Assembly: GCA_964244495.1 (NCBI GenBank)
Contig: CAXTIU010000012.1
Location: 85,271 to 149,270 of the forward strand
Direction of reading: 5' to 3'
Length of the DNA stretch: 64,000 nt
Source: RH-AL1 sp964244495
GTDB taxonomy: Bacteria > Pseudomonadota > Alphaproteobacteria > Rhizobiales > Beijerinckiaceae
Of this stretch, positions 26,731-35,752 are shown one piece after another. Within the stretch, counting starts at the first letter, position 1, and each line of letters starts with the position of its first letter. The position numbers and the translations under genes were made by a program. The notes below the pieces were generated by a model. The model did no database searches and was not told the origin of the DNA. It was given only the letters and a program-made list of their open reading frames with translations.

Positions 26731-26925
26731 TTGGTCGAAACTCCCTCGAATTCCATGGCCACCGAGATGGCGAGCCAAGCCATGACGCTCGATCTCAACT
26801 CGGATCGCGCGGAGCAGATCGCCAGCCGAGGCTTGAAGGATCCGGGAGCTTTGCAGCCGGGCGACGTCAAGGACCTTTGCGCCGCCGTCATGGCTTTCAT
26901 CGAAAGTACCCGGAAGAAGGGGTGA
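26731..26925 (+). CDS. small protein of unknown function
   Basis: A 64-residue cytoplasmic protein if it starts at the TTG at 26731, which has AAAGGA seven bases upstream. An in-frame ATG at 26755 has no such site. The C-terminal part (KDPGALQPGDVKDLCAAVMAFIESTRKKG) looks like a compact helical domain. The gene is divergent from the hydrolase and converges with an MFS gene. Family unknown; coding support is moderate. Confidence 0.5.
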   Translation: MVETPSNSMATEMASQAMTLDLNSDRAEQIASRGLKDPGALQPGDVKDLCAAVMAFIESTRKKG

Positions 26926-26948
26926 GGCCCGTCGCCGAACGCGCGGCC

Positions 26949-28148
26949 TCACGGGACGCCGACCTCCTCTTCCATCGATCTCATCCAGAATGAGGGGATG
27001 AGCCGGCCGCACGTCCAGGCGGCGGTACCGACGATGGCGACGATCCCCAATGCCAGGAACGATGCCGAGAATCCGAGCCATTGGGCGATCTCCCCCGCGA
27101 CCAGCGGGCTCAACGCCGCACCGGCGCCAAAGGCCGTCATCACCGCGCCCAACCCGGCGCTGGCCCTCCCGGATCCGGCCATGACCTCGGCGACGAGCGC
27201 CGGGATCGCCACGCCGGCCAGTCCCATGGACAATCCTTCCAGCACTTCGACACTGATAATCACGGGCCAGGACACGGCGTAATAGGCGAGAAGGCAGCGC
27301 AGGATGACGACGATCATCGCCAGGGTCATCACCCAGGCATGGTTGCGCCAGCGCGCAAGGGGTGCGGCGAGCAACGCGGCGCCAACCATCGTCCCTTGCG
27401 CCACCACCGTCATCACACCGGTCACGACGCTCGGATTGCCTCCCGCCGCCGTCTTGGCCTGGGCGAGGAAGGGCAGCATCGCCCCATTCGCGGTCTGGAA
27501 CAACATGACGGTCAGGGCCAGCAGCACGAGGCCGGGGGTTTGAAGGAGGGCCGGCAGCGTCGAGCGCTCGTCGGCCTGGCCGCTCCGCGCCTGCGTGTGA
27601 TCAATGGCTTGGGGCTTGATCTGGCCGATGACGGCGCTTGACATGACCGCCGTGACGACGATGGCGAGCGCGACGAAGCCGAGCCCGAAGAAGTATCCGA
27701 GGACGGCGGCGAGCAACGCGTTCACCCCGTTTCCCGCGTGATTGTAGGCCTCGTTGCGCGACACGCGGGCGCTGTAATGCTCGGCACCCACGATCCCGAG
27801 GGTGATGGCGGCAATCAGGGGCGCGATGCTGGTATCGGCGACGCCGATCAGGACCTGCGCCGCTCCGATGATCCAGAGACTGCGCGTCGCCACAATCATC
27901 ACCGCGCCGACCGCGATGCCGACGACGGCAAGGACGAGGGCGAACCGTTTGCCGGTCGAGCGATCGACCAGCGCGCCGATCGGCGTCGTCGCGAGAAGCC
28001 CGGCGATGCCGGCGAGCGACATGGCCAGGCCGGTCGCCGCCGGGTTGAACCCCTTGCCCTGGAGATAAACGCCTAGGAAGGGGCCGAAACCCTCGCGTGA
28101 CCCCGCGAGGGCGAAGTTCACGGCACTGAGAGCGGTCCCAACCTGCAT
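26949..28148 (-). CDS. MFS transporter
   Basis: A 399-residue inner-membrane transporter with about twelve hydrophobic segments. The loop 2-3 motif appears as PIGALVDRSTGKRFAL, typical of the major facilitator superfamily. SAVNFALAGSREGFGPFLGVYLQGKGF at the N-terminus resembles drug or small-solute exporters. TAGGAAA lies before the ATG. No regulator or enzyme is adjacent, so the substrate cannot be inferred. Confidence 0.9.
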   Translation of the reverse strand: MQVGTALSAVNFALAGSREGFGPFLGVYLQGKGFNPAATGLAMSLAGIAGLLATTPIGALVDRSTGKRFALVLAVVGIAVGAVMIVATRSLWIIGAAQVLIGVADTSIAPLIAAITLGIVGAEHYSARVSRNEAYNHAGNGVNALLAAVLGYFFGLGFVALAIVVTAVMSSAVIGQIKPQAIDHTQARSGQADERSTLPALLQTPGLVLLALTVMLFQTANGAMLPFLAQAKTAAGGNPSVVTGVMTVVAQGTMVGAALLAAPLARWRNHAWVMTLAMIVVILRCLLAYYAVSWPVIISVEVLEGLSMGLAGVAIPALVAEVMAGSGRASAGLGAVMTAFGAGAALSPLVAGEIAQWLGFSASFLALGIVAIVGTAAWTCGRLIPSFWMRSMEEEVGVP

Positions 28149-28514
28149 CGTGTTTTCCTAGTCGGCCGCGAGCCGGTTCCCGGACCTGGGGTCCAGCCGA
28201 ACGCACCATGAAGACGAGAGCGAGGTGAGCGCGTCGTCCAAGCGTTTGCGCCGCCGAGCCGCCATAACCTGAGGGCTCAGCGATCGACCCGAGGAGCGAG
28301 CGACTTGTGGATCGGTTCGCGGGTAACGCGATCAGCCGCGGAGCGTTGCGGACGAGAGATGAGACCTGAAGCCGCTACGGCCTTGTGCCCGTCGGGTGAG
28401 CGCGTCGCTTGCCCGGTGGCGGCGCCGGCCGGCGCGACGCTCGGTCGGATTGCCGACAAGGTCGGGTCGCGATAGGGGATATGCCGGGCGGGCACCGAAG
28501 GACCAGGCAGGGCG
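28149..28514. other. 366-bp divergent intergenic region
   Basis: It lies between the MFS gene and the methyltransferase gene and should contain both promoters. ORFs present are arginine/proline-rich shadows. I see no repeat or hairpin of note. Confidence 0.5.
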
Positions 28515-29333
28515 ATGCAGCGATCCGCGCAGAAGTCCCAGGCCGGTGGGGGCATGCCTCGGCCGGCACCATCGCAGCCAAGCTACGCTCCGCTATATGC
28601 CACTGTCTGCGGCCTGCTCTGCCACGTGCTGTTCGTCGCCGGCGTCGGCACGATGATCGGCGAGATGGCCTTCGGGATGAGCCGGTCGCTGGGACGATTG
28701 CCGCGCCCATGGAGCTGGATGGCGGATGCGGTCCTGCTGATGCAGTTCCCGCTGGCGCACTCGTACCTGCTCTCGCGTCACGGGCGCGCGCTGATGGGCC
28801 GTATGGCGCCGGGCCGGCTCGGCGGCCGTCTGTCGACCACCACCTACGTCATCATCGCGTCCCTGCAGACGGGGGCGCTGTTCCTGTTCTGGACACCCAC
28901 TGGCACGCTCTGGTGGCACGCCCACGGGACCGTGCTCGTCCTCGTCTGCGCGCTTTACACGGCATCCTGGCTGCTGCTGCTGAAGTCCATCGTCGATGCC
29001 GGGTTCGCGATGCAAGTCGGGCTGCTCGGCTGGTGGGCGGTGGCGCGCGACAAGGCGCCGGTCTACCCGCCCATGCCGAGGACCGGCCTGTTCCGGCTCT
29101 GCCGCCAGCCGATCTACGTTTCCTTCGCGCTCACGACGTGGACGGTGCCGACCTGGACGCCGGACCAGCTCGTCGTCGCGCTCGTACTCTCGGCCTACTG
29201 CTTGCTGGGGCCGCTTTTCAAGGAGGCTCGCTTCGCGAAGCTGTTCGGCGGCGAGTTCGCGGCGTACCGGCGCAGCGTTCCCTACTGGCTGCCGTGGCCG
29301 CGCCCGGCGCACAAGGATGCCCCCTCGCCCTGA
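28515..29333 (+). CDS. membrane methyltransferase, isoprenylcysteine/MddA-like
   Basis: A 272-residue integral membrane protein with about six helices. The C-terminal half has the ICMT/PEMT-type signature: MPRTGLFRLCRQPIYVSF, then LLGPLFKEARFAKLFGGEFAAYRRSVPYWLPW. The N-terminal half (LMQFPLAHSYLLSRHGRALM) resembles the NnrU/MddA group, where MddA methylates methanethiol to dimethyl sulfide. The substrate here is inference only. Its 3' end overlaps the convergent MFS gene by 52 bp. An alternative ATG lies at 28554. Confidence 0.75.
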   Translation: MQRSAQKSQAGGGMPRPAPSQPSYAPLYATVCGLLCHVLFVAGVGTMIGEMAFGMSRSLGRLPRPWSWMADAVLLMQFPLAHSYLLSRHGRALMGRMAPGRLGGRLSTTTYVIIASLQTGALFLFWTPTGTLWWHAHGTVLVLVCALYTASWLLLLKSIVDAGFAMQVGLLGWWAVARDKAPVYPPMPRTGLFRLCRQPIYVSFALTTWTVPTWTPDQLVVALVLSAYCLLGPLFKEARFAKLFGGEFAAYRRSVPYWLPWPRPAHKDAPSP

Positions 29334-30955
29334 CCCGTGGAAGCGGCCAGCCGGCGCCGCCGCGCCGCCCGGAGCGGACCACGCGGACCATGCGACTTGG
29401 CGAACAAAAGGGTCGCGATGGCGGCGAGCGTGAGGACGGCGATGAGGCCCCAAGCCTCGTTGATCGCCTGGGTCAGAGCGGCCTTCTTGACGAGGCCGGC
29501 GAGCACGGTCCTGGTCTGGTCGTCTAACGGCGCCGCCCTGCCGATGAAGCGCGACAGGGGGATGCCGACGCTCTGGGCCGTCGCGATGTCACCGGCCTTG
29601 AGGCGCGTGATGATCTCTTCGCCGAGGCCGGGCGCCCGGCCGTAGATCACCGAGTCGATCAGCGCCAGGCCGACCGCGCCTCCCAGGTTGCGCATGAGGT
29701 TGAACAGCCCGCTCGCGTCGGGAACGAGCGCCTCCGGCAGGTGCCCGAGCGCGATGCGCGTGGGCGGTAGCAGGCAGAGCATGATCGCGATGCCGCGAAC
29801 CACCTGTGGCCAGAACATGCCGTCGAAGTCCGTGCCCACCGTTTGGAAAGCGCTCATGCCGAGACCGATACCGAACAGGATGAAGCCGGCGACGGTCAGC
29901 ACGCGCGGATCGACGCGCCGTTCGAGGAGCACGGCGAGCGGCGAGCTGATCAGTTGCGCCACGCCGGTCACGAGCATGATCTCCCCGATCGCCAGCGCGT
30001 CGTGGCGGCGCACGATGCCCAGGAACACGGGCATCAGGTAGATCGTCCCGAACAAGCCGATCCCGAGCACGAAGCTCAAGACGCAGCCGATCGCGAAGGA
30101 CCTGTCGCGAAACAACCTGAGGTTGGCGAGCGGAACCGACGACCGGAACGTCCGCCAAACGAAGAATGTGCCACATCCCGCGCTCGCCGCGAGCAGCCCG
30201 ATCACCAGCCCGGACGCCCACCCGTTCTGCGGCGCCCGGGTCAACCCGATCTCGAACGCCGACAGGCCGACCGCCAGCAGGGCGAGCGAGACGAGATCGA
30301 GCGTACGCAGGGAGGCGAAGTCGGGCTTCTGCCGAGGCAGCAACCAGCTGGCGCCGAGCGCGGCGAGGATGCCTGGGACGACGTTGATCAGGAACAGCCA
30401 GTTCCAGTCGTAGGTGTCGGTGATCCAACCGCCGACGATCGGTCCGACCGTCGGGGCGAGCACGGCGAGCCCCCCGGCCAAGGTCGTCGCCAAAGGCTGA
30501 TGCTTGACAGGGAACAGGATGAAAACGGCCGCGAACACGGCGGGGATCAACGTGCCCCCGGTGAAGCCCTGAGCGACGCGCCACGCGATCAACCCTCCGA
30601 AGGTCGTGCTCGACGCGCAGCCGACCGACGCGACGGTGAAGAGGCAGACGGCACTCACGAACAGCCATCGCATCGTCAGTACGCGCGTCAAGACACCGGT
30701 GAGCGGGATCGCGATCACCTCGGCGATGAGGTAGGCGGTTTGGATCCAGCTGATCGCGGACGGGTGAATGTTGAGAGCGAGCTGGATCGTCGGCAAGGAG
30801 GTGGCCACGACCTGGGCATCGAGGATGGCCATGAACATCCCGACAGCCATCATGATGAAGCCGAGCGTGGTTCTGGACGACCAGCGCTCCGCGACCGGCA
30901 CGCCGAGTGACGTGTGCGCGCTCGCCGAAGTGCCTGTGCTAGGCGATAGTGGCAT
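29282..30955 (-). CDS. DHA2-family MFS exporter (EmrB/QacA type)
   Basis: A 557-residue 14-helix drug:proton antiporter. The diagnostic MAILDAQVVATSLPTIQ in helix 1 and the helix 5 motif around LAPTVGPIVGGWITDTYDWNWLFLIN are present. It overlaps the upstream methyltransferase gene by 17 bp, making it the third gene of a polyketide synthase operon, so export of that product is the likely job. Its C-terminal tail is antisense to the end of the neighbouring methyltransferase gene. Confidence 0.93.
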   Translation of the reverse strand: MPLSPSTGTSASAHTSLGVPVAERWSSRTTLGFIMMAVGMFMAILDAQVVATSLPTIQLALNIHPSAISWIQTAYLIAEVIAIPLTGVLTRVLTMRWLFVSAVCLFTVASVGCASSTTFGGLIAWRVAQGFTGGTLIPAVFAAVFILFPVKHQPLATTLAGGLAVLAPTVGPIVGGWITDTYDWNWLFLINVVPGILAALGASWLLPRQKPDFASLRTLDLVSLALLAVGLSAFEIGLTRAPQNGWASGLVIGLLAASAGCGTFFVWRTFRSSVPLANLRLFRDRSFAIGCVLSFVLGIGLFGTIYLMPVFLGIVRRHDALAIGEIMLVTGVAQLISSPLAVLLERRVDPRVLTVAGFILFGIGLGMSAFQTVGTDFDGMFWPQVVRGIAIMLCLLPPTRIALGHLPEALVPDASGLFNLMRNLGGAVGLALIDSVIYGRAPGLGEEIITRLKAGDIATAQSVGIPLSRFIGRAAPLDDQTRTVLAGLVKKAALTQAINEAWGLIAVLTLAAIATLLFAKSHGPRGPLRAARRRRLAASTGQGEGASLCAGRGHGSQ

Positions 30956-31445
30956 GGACCGGTTTGCCCAGAGCGCGGTTCTCGGCGCGGATGCGTATGG
31001 TTAGCACAACCGCGTTGAGGACCGTGAACACAGCCGCGACGACCGGAAGCCCGAACGCCAAAGGGAGGACGGCGATCTCGGAGGCGACGACCACGTAGTT
31101 GGGATGCGAAATCCAGCGATACGGCCCTGCCCGCACGAGAGACTCGCCCGGCAGGATGATGATGCGAGTCGTCCAGCGCGGTCCCAGCGTGGCGATGACC
31201 CAGACGCGTAGCGCCTGAAGCACGCAGAACAGCGCCAGCCATCCGTCATGGATGACGGCCTGCCAGCCGAGGAGCCAGAGGGCGAGGAGCCACAGGCCGT
31301 GGACGGCGACGATGGCGGGGTAATGCGCGGGCGCGACCTCGATCGCGCCGCGGGCCATGAGGCGCCGCGTGTTGCGACGCGCGAGCACCAGTTCACCGCC
31401 TCGCTGCAGCGTGACGAGACACAGAACCAGGACGGCGAACGTCAA
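30939..31445 (-). CDS. ICMT-type methyltransferase partnered with type III PKS
   Basis: A 168-residue membrane protein with four to five helices and the ICMT/phospholipid-methyltransferase motif GPYRWISHPNYVVVASEI. I chose the TTG whose bases overlap the TGA of the polyketide synthase gene (TTGA); upstream codons are antisense to the synthase end. Small methyltransferases of this kind often follow bacterial type III polyketide synthases and O-methylate alkylresorcinols or alkylpyrones (SrsB/BpsB-like). That pairing supports the same role here. Confidence 0.85.
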   Translation of the reverse strand: MTFAVLVLCLVTLQRGGELVLARRNTRRLMARGAIEVAPAHYPAIVAVHGLWLLALWLLGWQAVIHDGWLALFCVLQALRVWVIATLGPRWTTRIIILPGESLVRAGPYRWISHPNYVVVASEIAVLPLAFGLPVVAAVFTVLNAVVLTIRIRAENRALGKPVHATIA

Positions 31446-32494
31446 GCCGCCTGCCTCAGCACCGCGCAACTCGACGTGAAACCGGGTCCCATCGCGTTGA
31501 GGACGGAACAATCCGGCAGGCCCTGCTTCACCATGCGCTCCAGCACGAAAAGAACGGTTGGCGAAGACATGTTGCCGTGAGCCGCGAGAACCTCCCGCTC
31601 GTGGTCGAGCGAACCGTAGGCGAGCGAGAACGCGTGCTCGAGCGCGGAAACCACCTTACGGCCGCCCGGATGGCAGATGAAGCGGTCGACATCCGCCATC
31701 GTGTGCCCGGACCGCGCCAGGATGCCGCTCACCGCCGCGCCGACCTTCTCGTGCACGAAGGGCGGAATAGCCTTGGCGAAGATCACGCCGAACCCGTGCG
31801 GATCGACGCTCCAGCCCATGATGTCCAGCGTGTCGGGCCATGTGTGTTCGCCGGTGGCCTCGACCGACGCCACGCCGCCGTCGCCGGCGCGCAGGACGCA
31901 GGCGGCTCCCCCGTCGCCGAACAGGGCGGTGGCGACGATGTTGGCCGGGGTCAACGTGTCCAGCCGGAACGCCAGGGTGCAAAGCTCGACGACGACGAGC
32001 AACACGTTGGTGCCCGGTCGGCCCTGCGCCAGCCTGGAAGCGATGGAGAAGCCCGAGACGCCGCCGGCGCAGCCGAGGCCGAACACGGGGACGCGCGCGA
32101 CGTCGGAGCGAAACCCCATCTCCTTCAGGACGCGCGCCTCGATCGATGGCGTCGCGACGCCGGTCGAGGTGACAGTCACGATCGTATCAACGTCGCCGGC
32201 GGTCAACGCCGCCGCGGCCAGCGCCTTCTCCGCAGCCTTGATGAACAGCGCCGTTCCACCCTCGATGAAGGCCGCCGTCCGTTCCGGCCATCCAAGATGC
32301 TGGGTGTACCATTCCATCGGCTGCACGGCTTGCCGCGTGAGGATGCCGCTCGACTCGAAGACACGGGAAAGCCGTTCGAAATCATAGTAGCGATCGGCGA
32401 ACATCCGCCCTGCCGTTCTGGCGATGTCTCGTTGCGAGAAGTTATGCGGGGGTGACGCTGTCGCGACCGAGAGAAGGTAAGCGGGATTTTGCAA
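31442..32494 (-). CDS. type III polyketide synthase (chalcone/stilbene synthase family)
   Basis: A 350-residue homodimeric ketosynthase that extends an acyl starter with malonyl-CoA and cyclises it to a pyrone or resorcinol. The catalytic triad is complete: Cys142 in FGLGCAGGVSG, His275 in FICHPGGRK and Asn308 in AAHGNMSSPT. I chose the TTG at 32494 because AGAGGA lies six bases upstream and the length is then normal; an ATG at 32578 would add 28 atypical residues. It heads an overlapping operon with a methyltransferase and an exporter. Starter and product are unknown. Confidence 0.92.
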   Translation of the reverse strand: MQNPAYLLSVATASPPHNFSQRDIARTAGRMFADRYYDFERLSRVFESSGILTRQAVQPMEWYTQHLGWPERTAAFIEGGTALFIKAAEKALAAAALTAGDVDTIVTVTSTGVATPSIEARVLKEMGFRSDVARVPVFGLGCAGGVSGFSIASRLAQGRPGTNVLLVVVELCTLAFRLDTLTPANIVATALFGDGGAACVLRAGDGGVASVEATGEHTWPDTLDIMGWSVDPHGFGVIFAKAIPPFVHEKVGAAVSGILARSGHTMADVDRFICHPGGRKVVSALEHAFSLAYGSLDHEREVLAAHGNMSSPTVLFVLERMVKQGLPDCSVLNAMGPGFTSSCAVLRQAA

Positions 32495-33016
32495 GTCTGA
32501 TCCTCTTCCGTCCAAAACCGAAAAGGATTTCGGGGCCGCTGCTATTATGGGCGGTCGAGGCCAGTTCACCAACGACAATCGCCTGAGACAAGATTTCGCA
32601 AAGCCTAAGTCATTTCGCTGCTTTTCACATCCCGGTCGTTGGGATGGAATGCTGGAAGTCAGTGCGATGAATAGCGATCACGTGAGCAGACAGTGGCGGA
32701 AATCGACGCGACAAACCATCAAATGTATTTAAGCGGGCGCCACGCTCTCAAATTTGATCGAGCGCACGTCGTGAGCCTCGCCATACAAGACGGACAAGGT
32801 CGGTCGGGACGGGACGCGAGGGGCAGCAACTAGCAGCCCCTTCCCCTTGTCACATACGCGATAGTAATTGTTCTAAATGGCCAAACCCGATTTGAAACTG
32901 GTTGTCGCATCTTCAGGGCGAACCATCCAGCAGCCGCGGCTGTGCTGGTGTTCGCGGGTCTCCGCCATAGGCAACGCGAAAGCTGTCAGCCTTCGCGTCG
33001 TTTAGCCGTATCGCGA
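32495..33016. other. 522-bp AT-richer intergenic region
   Basis: It lies upstream of the polyketide synthase operon and downstream of a small secreted-protein gene. The promoter of the PKS operon must be here. ORFs are short and not protein-like. I see no clear operator. Confidence 0.5.
32501..32506 (-). promoter_or_regulatory. ribosome binding site fixing the TTG start of the type III PKS
   Basis: AGAGGA on the minus strand, six bases before TTG. It outranks the upstream ATG at 32578, which has no comparable site. Confidence 0.6.
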
Positions 33017-33223
33017 CTACGGCTGGGATTTAAAGCCGCCAACCGGACCGCCGCTCGCCGTACCGTGGCGGTCGCCACTGCCGATGATGTGAGGGCCAGG
33101 CAGGCCGCCGTGGCGCTTGTAGTAAGCATGATGATAGCGATGACCATAATAAGGATACGCTGAAGCGGCCATGCTGCTCATCGACAATAAAGCGACTGCA
33201 GACGTTAGGATAAGAGTCTTCAT
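33017..33223 (-). CDS. small secreted protein with C-terminal GGPVGG motif
   Basis: A 68-residue protein starting MKTLILTSAVALLSMSSM, a clear signal peptide. The mature part is Tyr/His-rich (YPYYGHRYHHAYYKRHGG) and ends TASGGPVGGFKSQP. AGAAGG precedes the ATG. The ending resembles TATGGPAGGLP and SATGGPSGGLP of the two secreted proteins near 43.6-44.4 kb, so the three may be one family. Probably periplasmic; function unknown. Confidence 0.6.
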   Translation of the reverse strand: MKTLILTSAVALLSMSSMAASAYPYYGHRYHHAYYKRHGGLPGPHIIGSGDRHGTASGGPVGGFKSQP

Positions 33224-34053
33224 GTTGGCAAACCTTCTGAGAGGGTGATGAAAGCGTTCGGGCGCGACCAGGGCTTTGACCGCATCCAGCGCCTCCTCGT
33301 CATGGAAACAAGGATCTTGCGTCCGGCCTAAGGCATTAATCCCAGCTATTAGGTTCGGTGTTGATTTAAGAGAGCCCGCGAACGGACCCAGCAGCCAAAC
33401 ACTCAACCGTCGGGACCAATTTCTCGGTTTTCAACGATTGATCCGAAACGGGCTTCATAATCAGAAGTTCCGTTGGCGACTGAGGAGATCAACGTACCGG
33501 AAGGATCGCACATCCGTCGTAACGCACTTCAGATCGTTTGCTACAGTGCAACGGCTACAGCGTCACCCTTTTCGAATTCTATAGTCAGCGGCCACTTGGA
33601 ACACGTGGTCCGTTCACGCGTCCAAGGCAACCGGATTTCCCGTCGTCAGAGGCTTGTTCAGATATGCCAGGATCGGCTGAAGGGCGGGCACGATCGGGCT
33701 GCGACACGTGCGGGGCCAGCGCTCCGCCACACCTGGGCCACGTTCGCGGTCGTCGTCGCGATCCTGCTCGGCGTGGTGCTCCGCGTACCGAGACCCTGCC
33801 GGACATCGCGGTGACGCTGCCCGGCTCATCCGTCCGCGCCGGGCGCGATCGTGCCGGGATCGACGCATGGGGCCCGTGTCGCGTGATCGAGCCAGCTGGC
33901 TGAGGAGACCCGGGTGTGGACGACGCGAGCGGAATGCCGCTAACCTCAGGCTCGCCATCGCCGCCGGGGTTCAGCACGCGGTCACCGCCCCCTTCGACGC
34001 CTTCGTCGCCAGCGACCGCCCGGGTGTGACCGGCCAAGTACGGCTGAGCGATC
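33224..34053. other. 830-bp region with no recognisable gene
   Basis: It lies upstream of the LysR gene. Several frames are open, but none shows protein-like sequence with a ribosome-binding site. One plus-strand frame has a lone hydrophobic run (TWATFAVVVAILLGVV, near 33737-33784), after which the frame is lost. It may hold decayed coding sequence. LysR genes often have a divergent target, and none is intact here. Confidence 0.4.
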
Positions 34054-34935
34054 ATGACCCTTGAGCAGCTCCGCATCTTCGTCGCTGTCGCCGAACGCCA
34101 GCATGTCACCCGCGCCGCCGAGGCGCTCAATCTCGCGCAGTCGGCGGCGAGCGCCGCCATCGCGAGCCTGGAGGGGCGTCACGGCGCCAAGCTGTTCAGC
34201 CGCGTCGGCCGCGGCATCGAGCTGACCGAGGCGGGTCGGATCTTCCTCGACGAAGCGCGTGCCGTGCTGGCCCGCGTCGAGCTGGCGGAGCTCAGGCTCG
34301 CCGACCTCGCGGGACTGAGGCGGGGACGCCTGCTCGTCCAGGCCAGCCAGACGGTGGCAAGCTATTGGCTGCCGCGCCGCCTCGTCGATTTCCGCCGCGC
34401 CCATCCGGGTATCGAGGTCAAGCTCACGGTCGGCAACACGGCGGAGGTCGTCGCCGCCGTCCTCGCCGGCACCGTCGAGGTCGGCTTCGTGGAAGGTCCG
34501 GTCGATGGGTCCGCGCTCGACGTGACGGAGGTGGCGCGGGACCAACTGGTCGTGGTCGTCGCCGCCGGCCACCCCTGGGTCGGCCGGGCGGACGTGTCGG
34601 CGGCCGAGCTGGCCGCCGGCGAGTGGGTCCTGCGTGAGCCGGGGTCCGGCACACGGGTCGTGTTCGAGGACGCGTTACGAGCGCTCGGCGTCGCGTCGCT
34701 GACGAACGTCGCCTTGGAGCTGCCGACCAACGAGGCGGTGCGCGCCGCCGTGGAGGCCGGCATGGGAGCGGCGGTCATATCCGCTTCGGCGGCCGTCGCC
34801 GCCCTGGAGGCCGGCATCCTCGCCCAGGTGCCCATCGACCTCCCGGCGAGGGCCTTCAGGCTGATCCACCACAACGAACGCCAGCCCAGCCACGCGGCGC
34901 GTGCCCTGATCGCCATGGTCGCGGTCCGCCGCTGA
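34054..34935 (+). CDS. LysR family transcriptional regulator
   Basis: A 293-residue regulator. The N-terminal winged helix-turn-helix reads MTLEQLRIFVAVAERQHVTRAAEALNLAQSAASAAI, which is canonical. The C-terminal part is a periplasmic-binding-protein-like effector domain with REPGSGTRVVFEDAL and VEAGMGAAVISASA, close to the CbbR/CysB-like and YeiE groups. The coinducer and target are unknown, because the divergent region has no intact gene. Confidence 0.93.
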   Translation: MTLEQLRIFVAVAERQHVTRAAEALNLAQSAASAAIASLEGRHGAKLFSRVGRGIELTEAGRIFLDEARAVLARVELAELRLADLAGLRRGRLLVQASQTVASYWLPRRLVDFRRAHPGIEVKLTVGNTAEVVAAVLAGTVEVGFVEGPVDGSALDVTEVARDQLVVVVAAGHPWVGRADVSAAELAAGEWVLREPGSGTRVVFEDALRALGVASLTNVALELPTNEAVRAAVEAGMGAAVISASAAVAALEAGILAQVPIDLPARAFRLIHHNERQPSHAARALIAMVAVRR

Positions 34936-34960
34936 CGTCGGCGAGAACGCACGCGACGGT

Positions 34961-35353
34961 CTACGGCACCGCCTTGATGCGCCCTCGATCGAAACGTGTC
35001 ACGACGCCGGCGAGAGTGGGTCGCAACGGCAAGGTCAGGCGATAGCCCATCTCGAGCAGGGGCACGGCGCCCGGCACGCGGGCAAGGCCGGCGAGCCACC
35101 GCCAGCGCGGCAGGCGCTGCCACACCGCGAGAAAACCTGCGGCGCCGGACTGAAGCGTCCCGTCGGGCAGCCGGACATGGAACCGGGCCATCGCCGCGCG
35201 CCGGTCGAGACCTGGTCCGACGACGGCGGCTTCATCGGAGACGTCGACGAAAGCGAGTGCGTCCGCGCCCTCCTGTCGTCGATAATGATCGATCTCCCGG
35301 CGGCAGAGCGGACAGGAACCGTCGTGGTAAAGGGTGATCTTCGTGCTCGTCAT
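34961..35353 (-). CDS. DCC family thiol-disulfide oxidoreductase (DUF393)
   Basis: A 130-residue protein. The hallmark is LYHDGSCPLCRREIDHYRR, a CxxC motif (DGxCPLC) near residues 12-15, then FVDVSDEAAV and ARFHVRLPDGTLQSGAAGFLAVW. The family is thioredoxin-like and presumed to act on disulphides, though no reaction is established. The ATG reading MTSTKITLY was chosen; the frame is open 23 codons further 5' with arginine-rich sequence. It converges with LysR. Confidence 0.88.
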   Translation of the reverse strand: MTSTKITLYHDGSCPLCRREIDHYRRQEGADALAFVDVSDEAAVVGPGLDRRAAMARFHVRLPDGTLQSGAAGFLAVWQRLPRWRWLAGLARVPGAVPLLEMGYRLTLPLRPTLAGVVTRFDRGRIKAVP

Positions 35354-35422
35354 ACCCGGGGAACGCTGCCGTGTCGCGATGCGCCCCGCGACGGAGCGAC
35401 GCCGGCCCGCGCGCGCGCCCAA

Positions 35423-35641
35423 TCAGTCGATGCTCTGGCCCTGAGGCGACCGGGTGGTGCGACGCGCGTGCGCCATGGCGGCGATCTTCGTCAAAGCCCG
35501 CTGTTCGTTGACATCGATGTCGCCGAGGACCGCGACGATATCGGAAGGCGTCTCGAAGTTCAGCCGATAGAGCCGCCGAAGCGTCATGACGATGCCGGAG
35601 AGGGATGCTGCGGTGCCAAGGGCATCGAGCTTGAGATCCAT
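35423..35641 (-). CDS. small protein of unknown function
   Basis: A 72-residue ORF starting MDLKLDALGTAASLSGIVMTLRRLYRLNFETPSDIVAVLGDID, with a GCGGAAG-type ribosome-binding site. The sequence looks like a genuine small helical protein and lacks a signal peptide. It lies just upstream of the DCC gene on the same strand (69 bp from its start), so it may share a transcript. No family recognised. Confidence 0.5.
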   Translation of the reverse strand: MDLKLDALGTAASLSGIVMTLRRLYRLNFETPSDIVAVLGDIDVNEQRALTKIAAMAHARRTTRSPQGQSID

Positions 35642-35752
35642 AGCTTCCGCCTGTCCAGCCCCGATCCGCAACCGCGAATCACATGTCAATCAAGTTCATG
35701 CCATAAAAGTTAACAAACGGTAAACGGTCGCCGGCCGAAGCGCGCGTGTTCG

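Noticed and set aside
32495..32578. ATG start for the type III PKS at 32578
   Set aside because: It adds 28 residues unlike the family and has no ribosome-binding site, unlike the TTG at 32494.
32547..32732. 61-codon plus-strand ORF upstream of the PKS
   Set aside because: No ribosome-binding site, unremarkable composition, overlaps the PKS promoter region.
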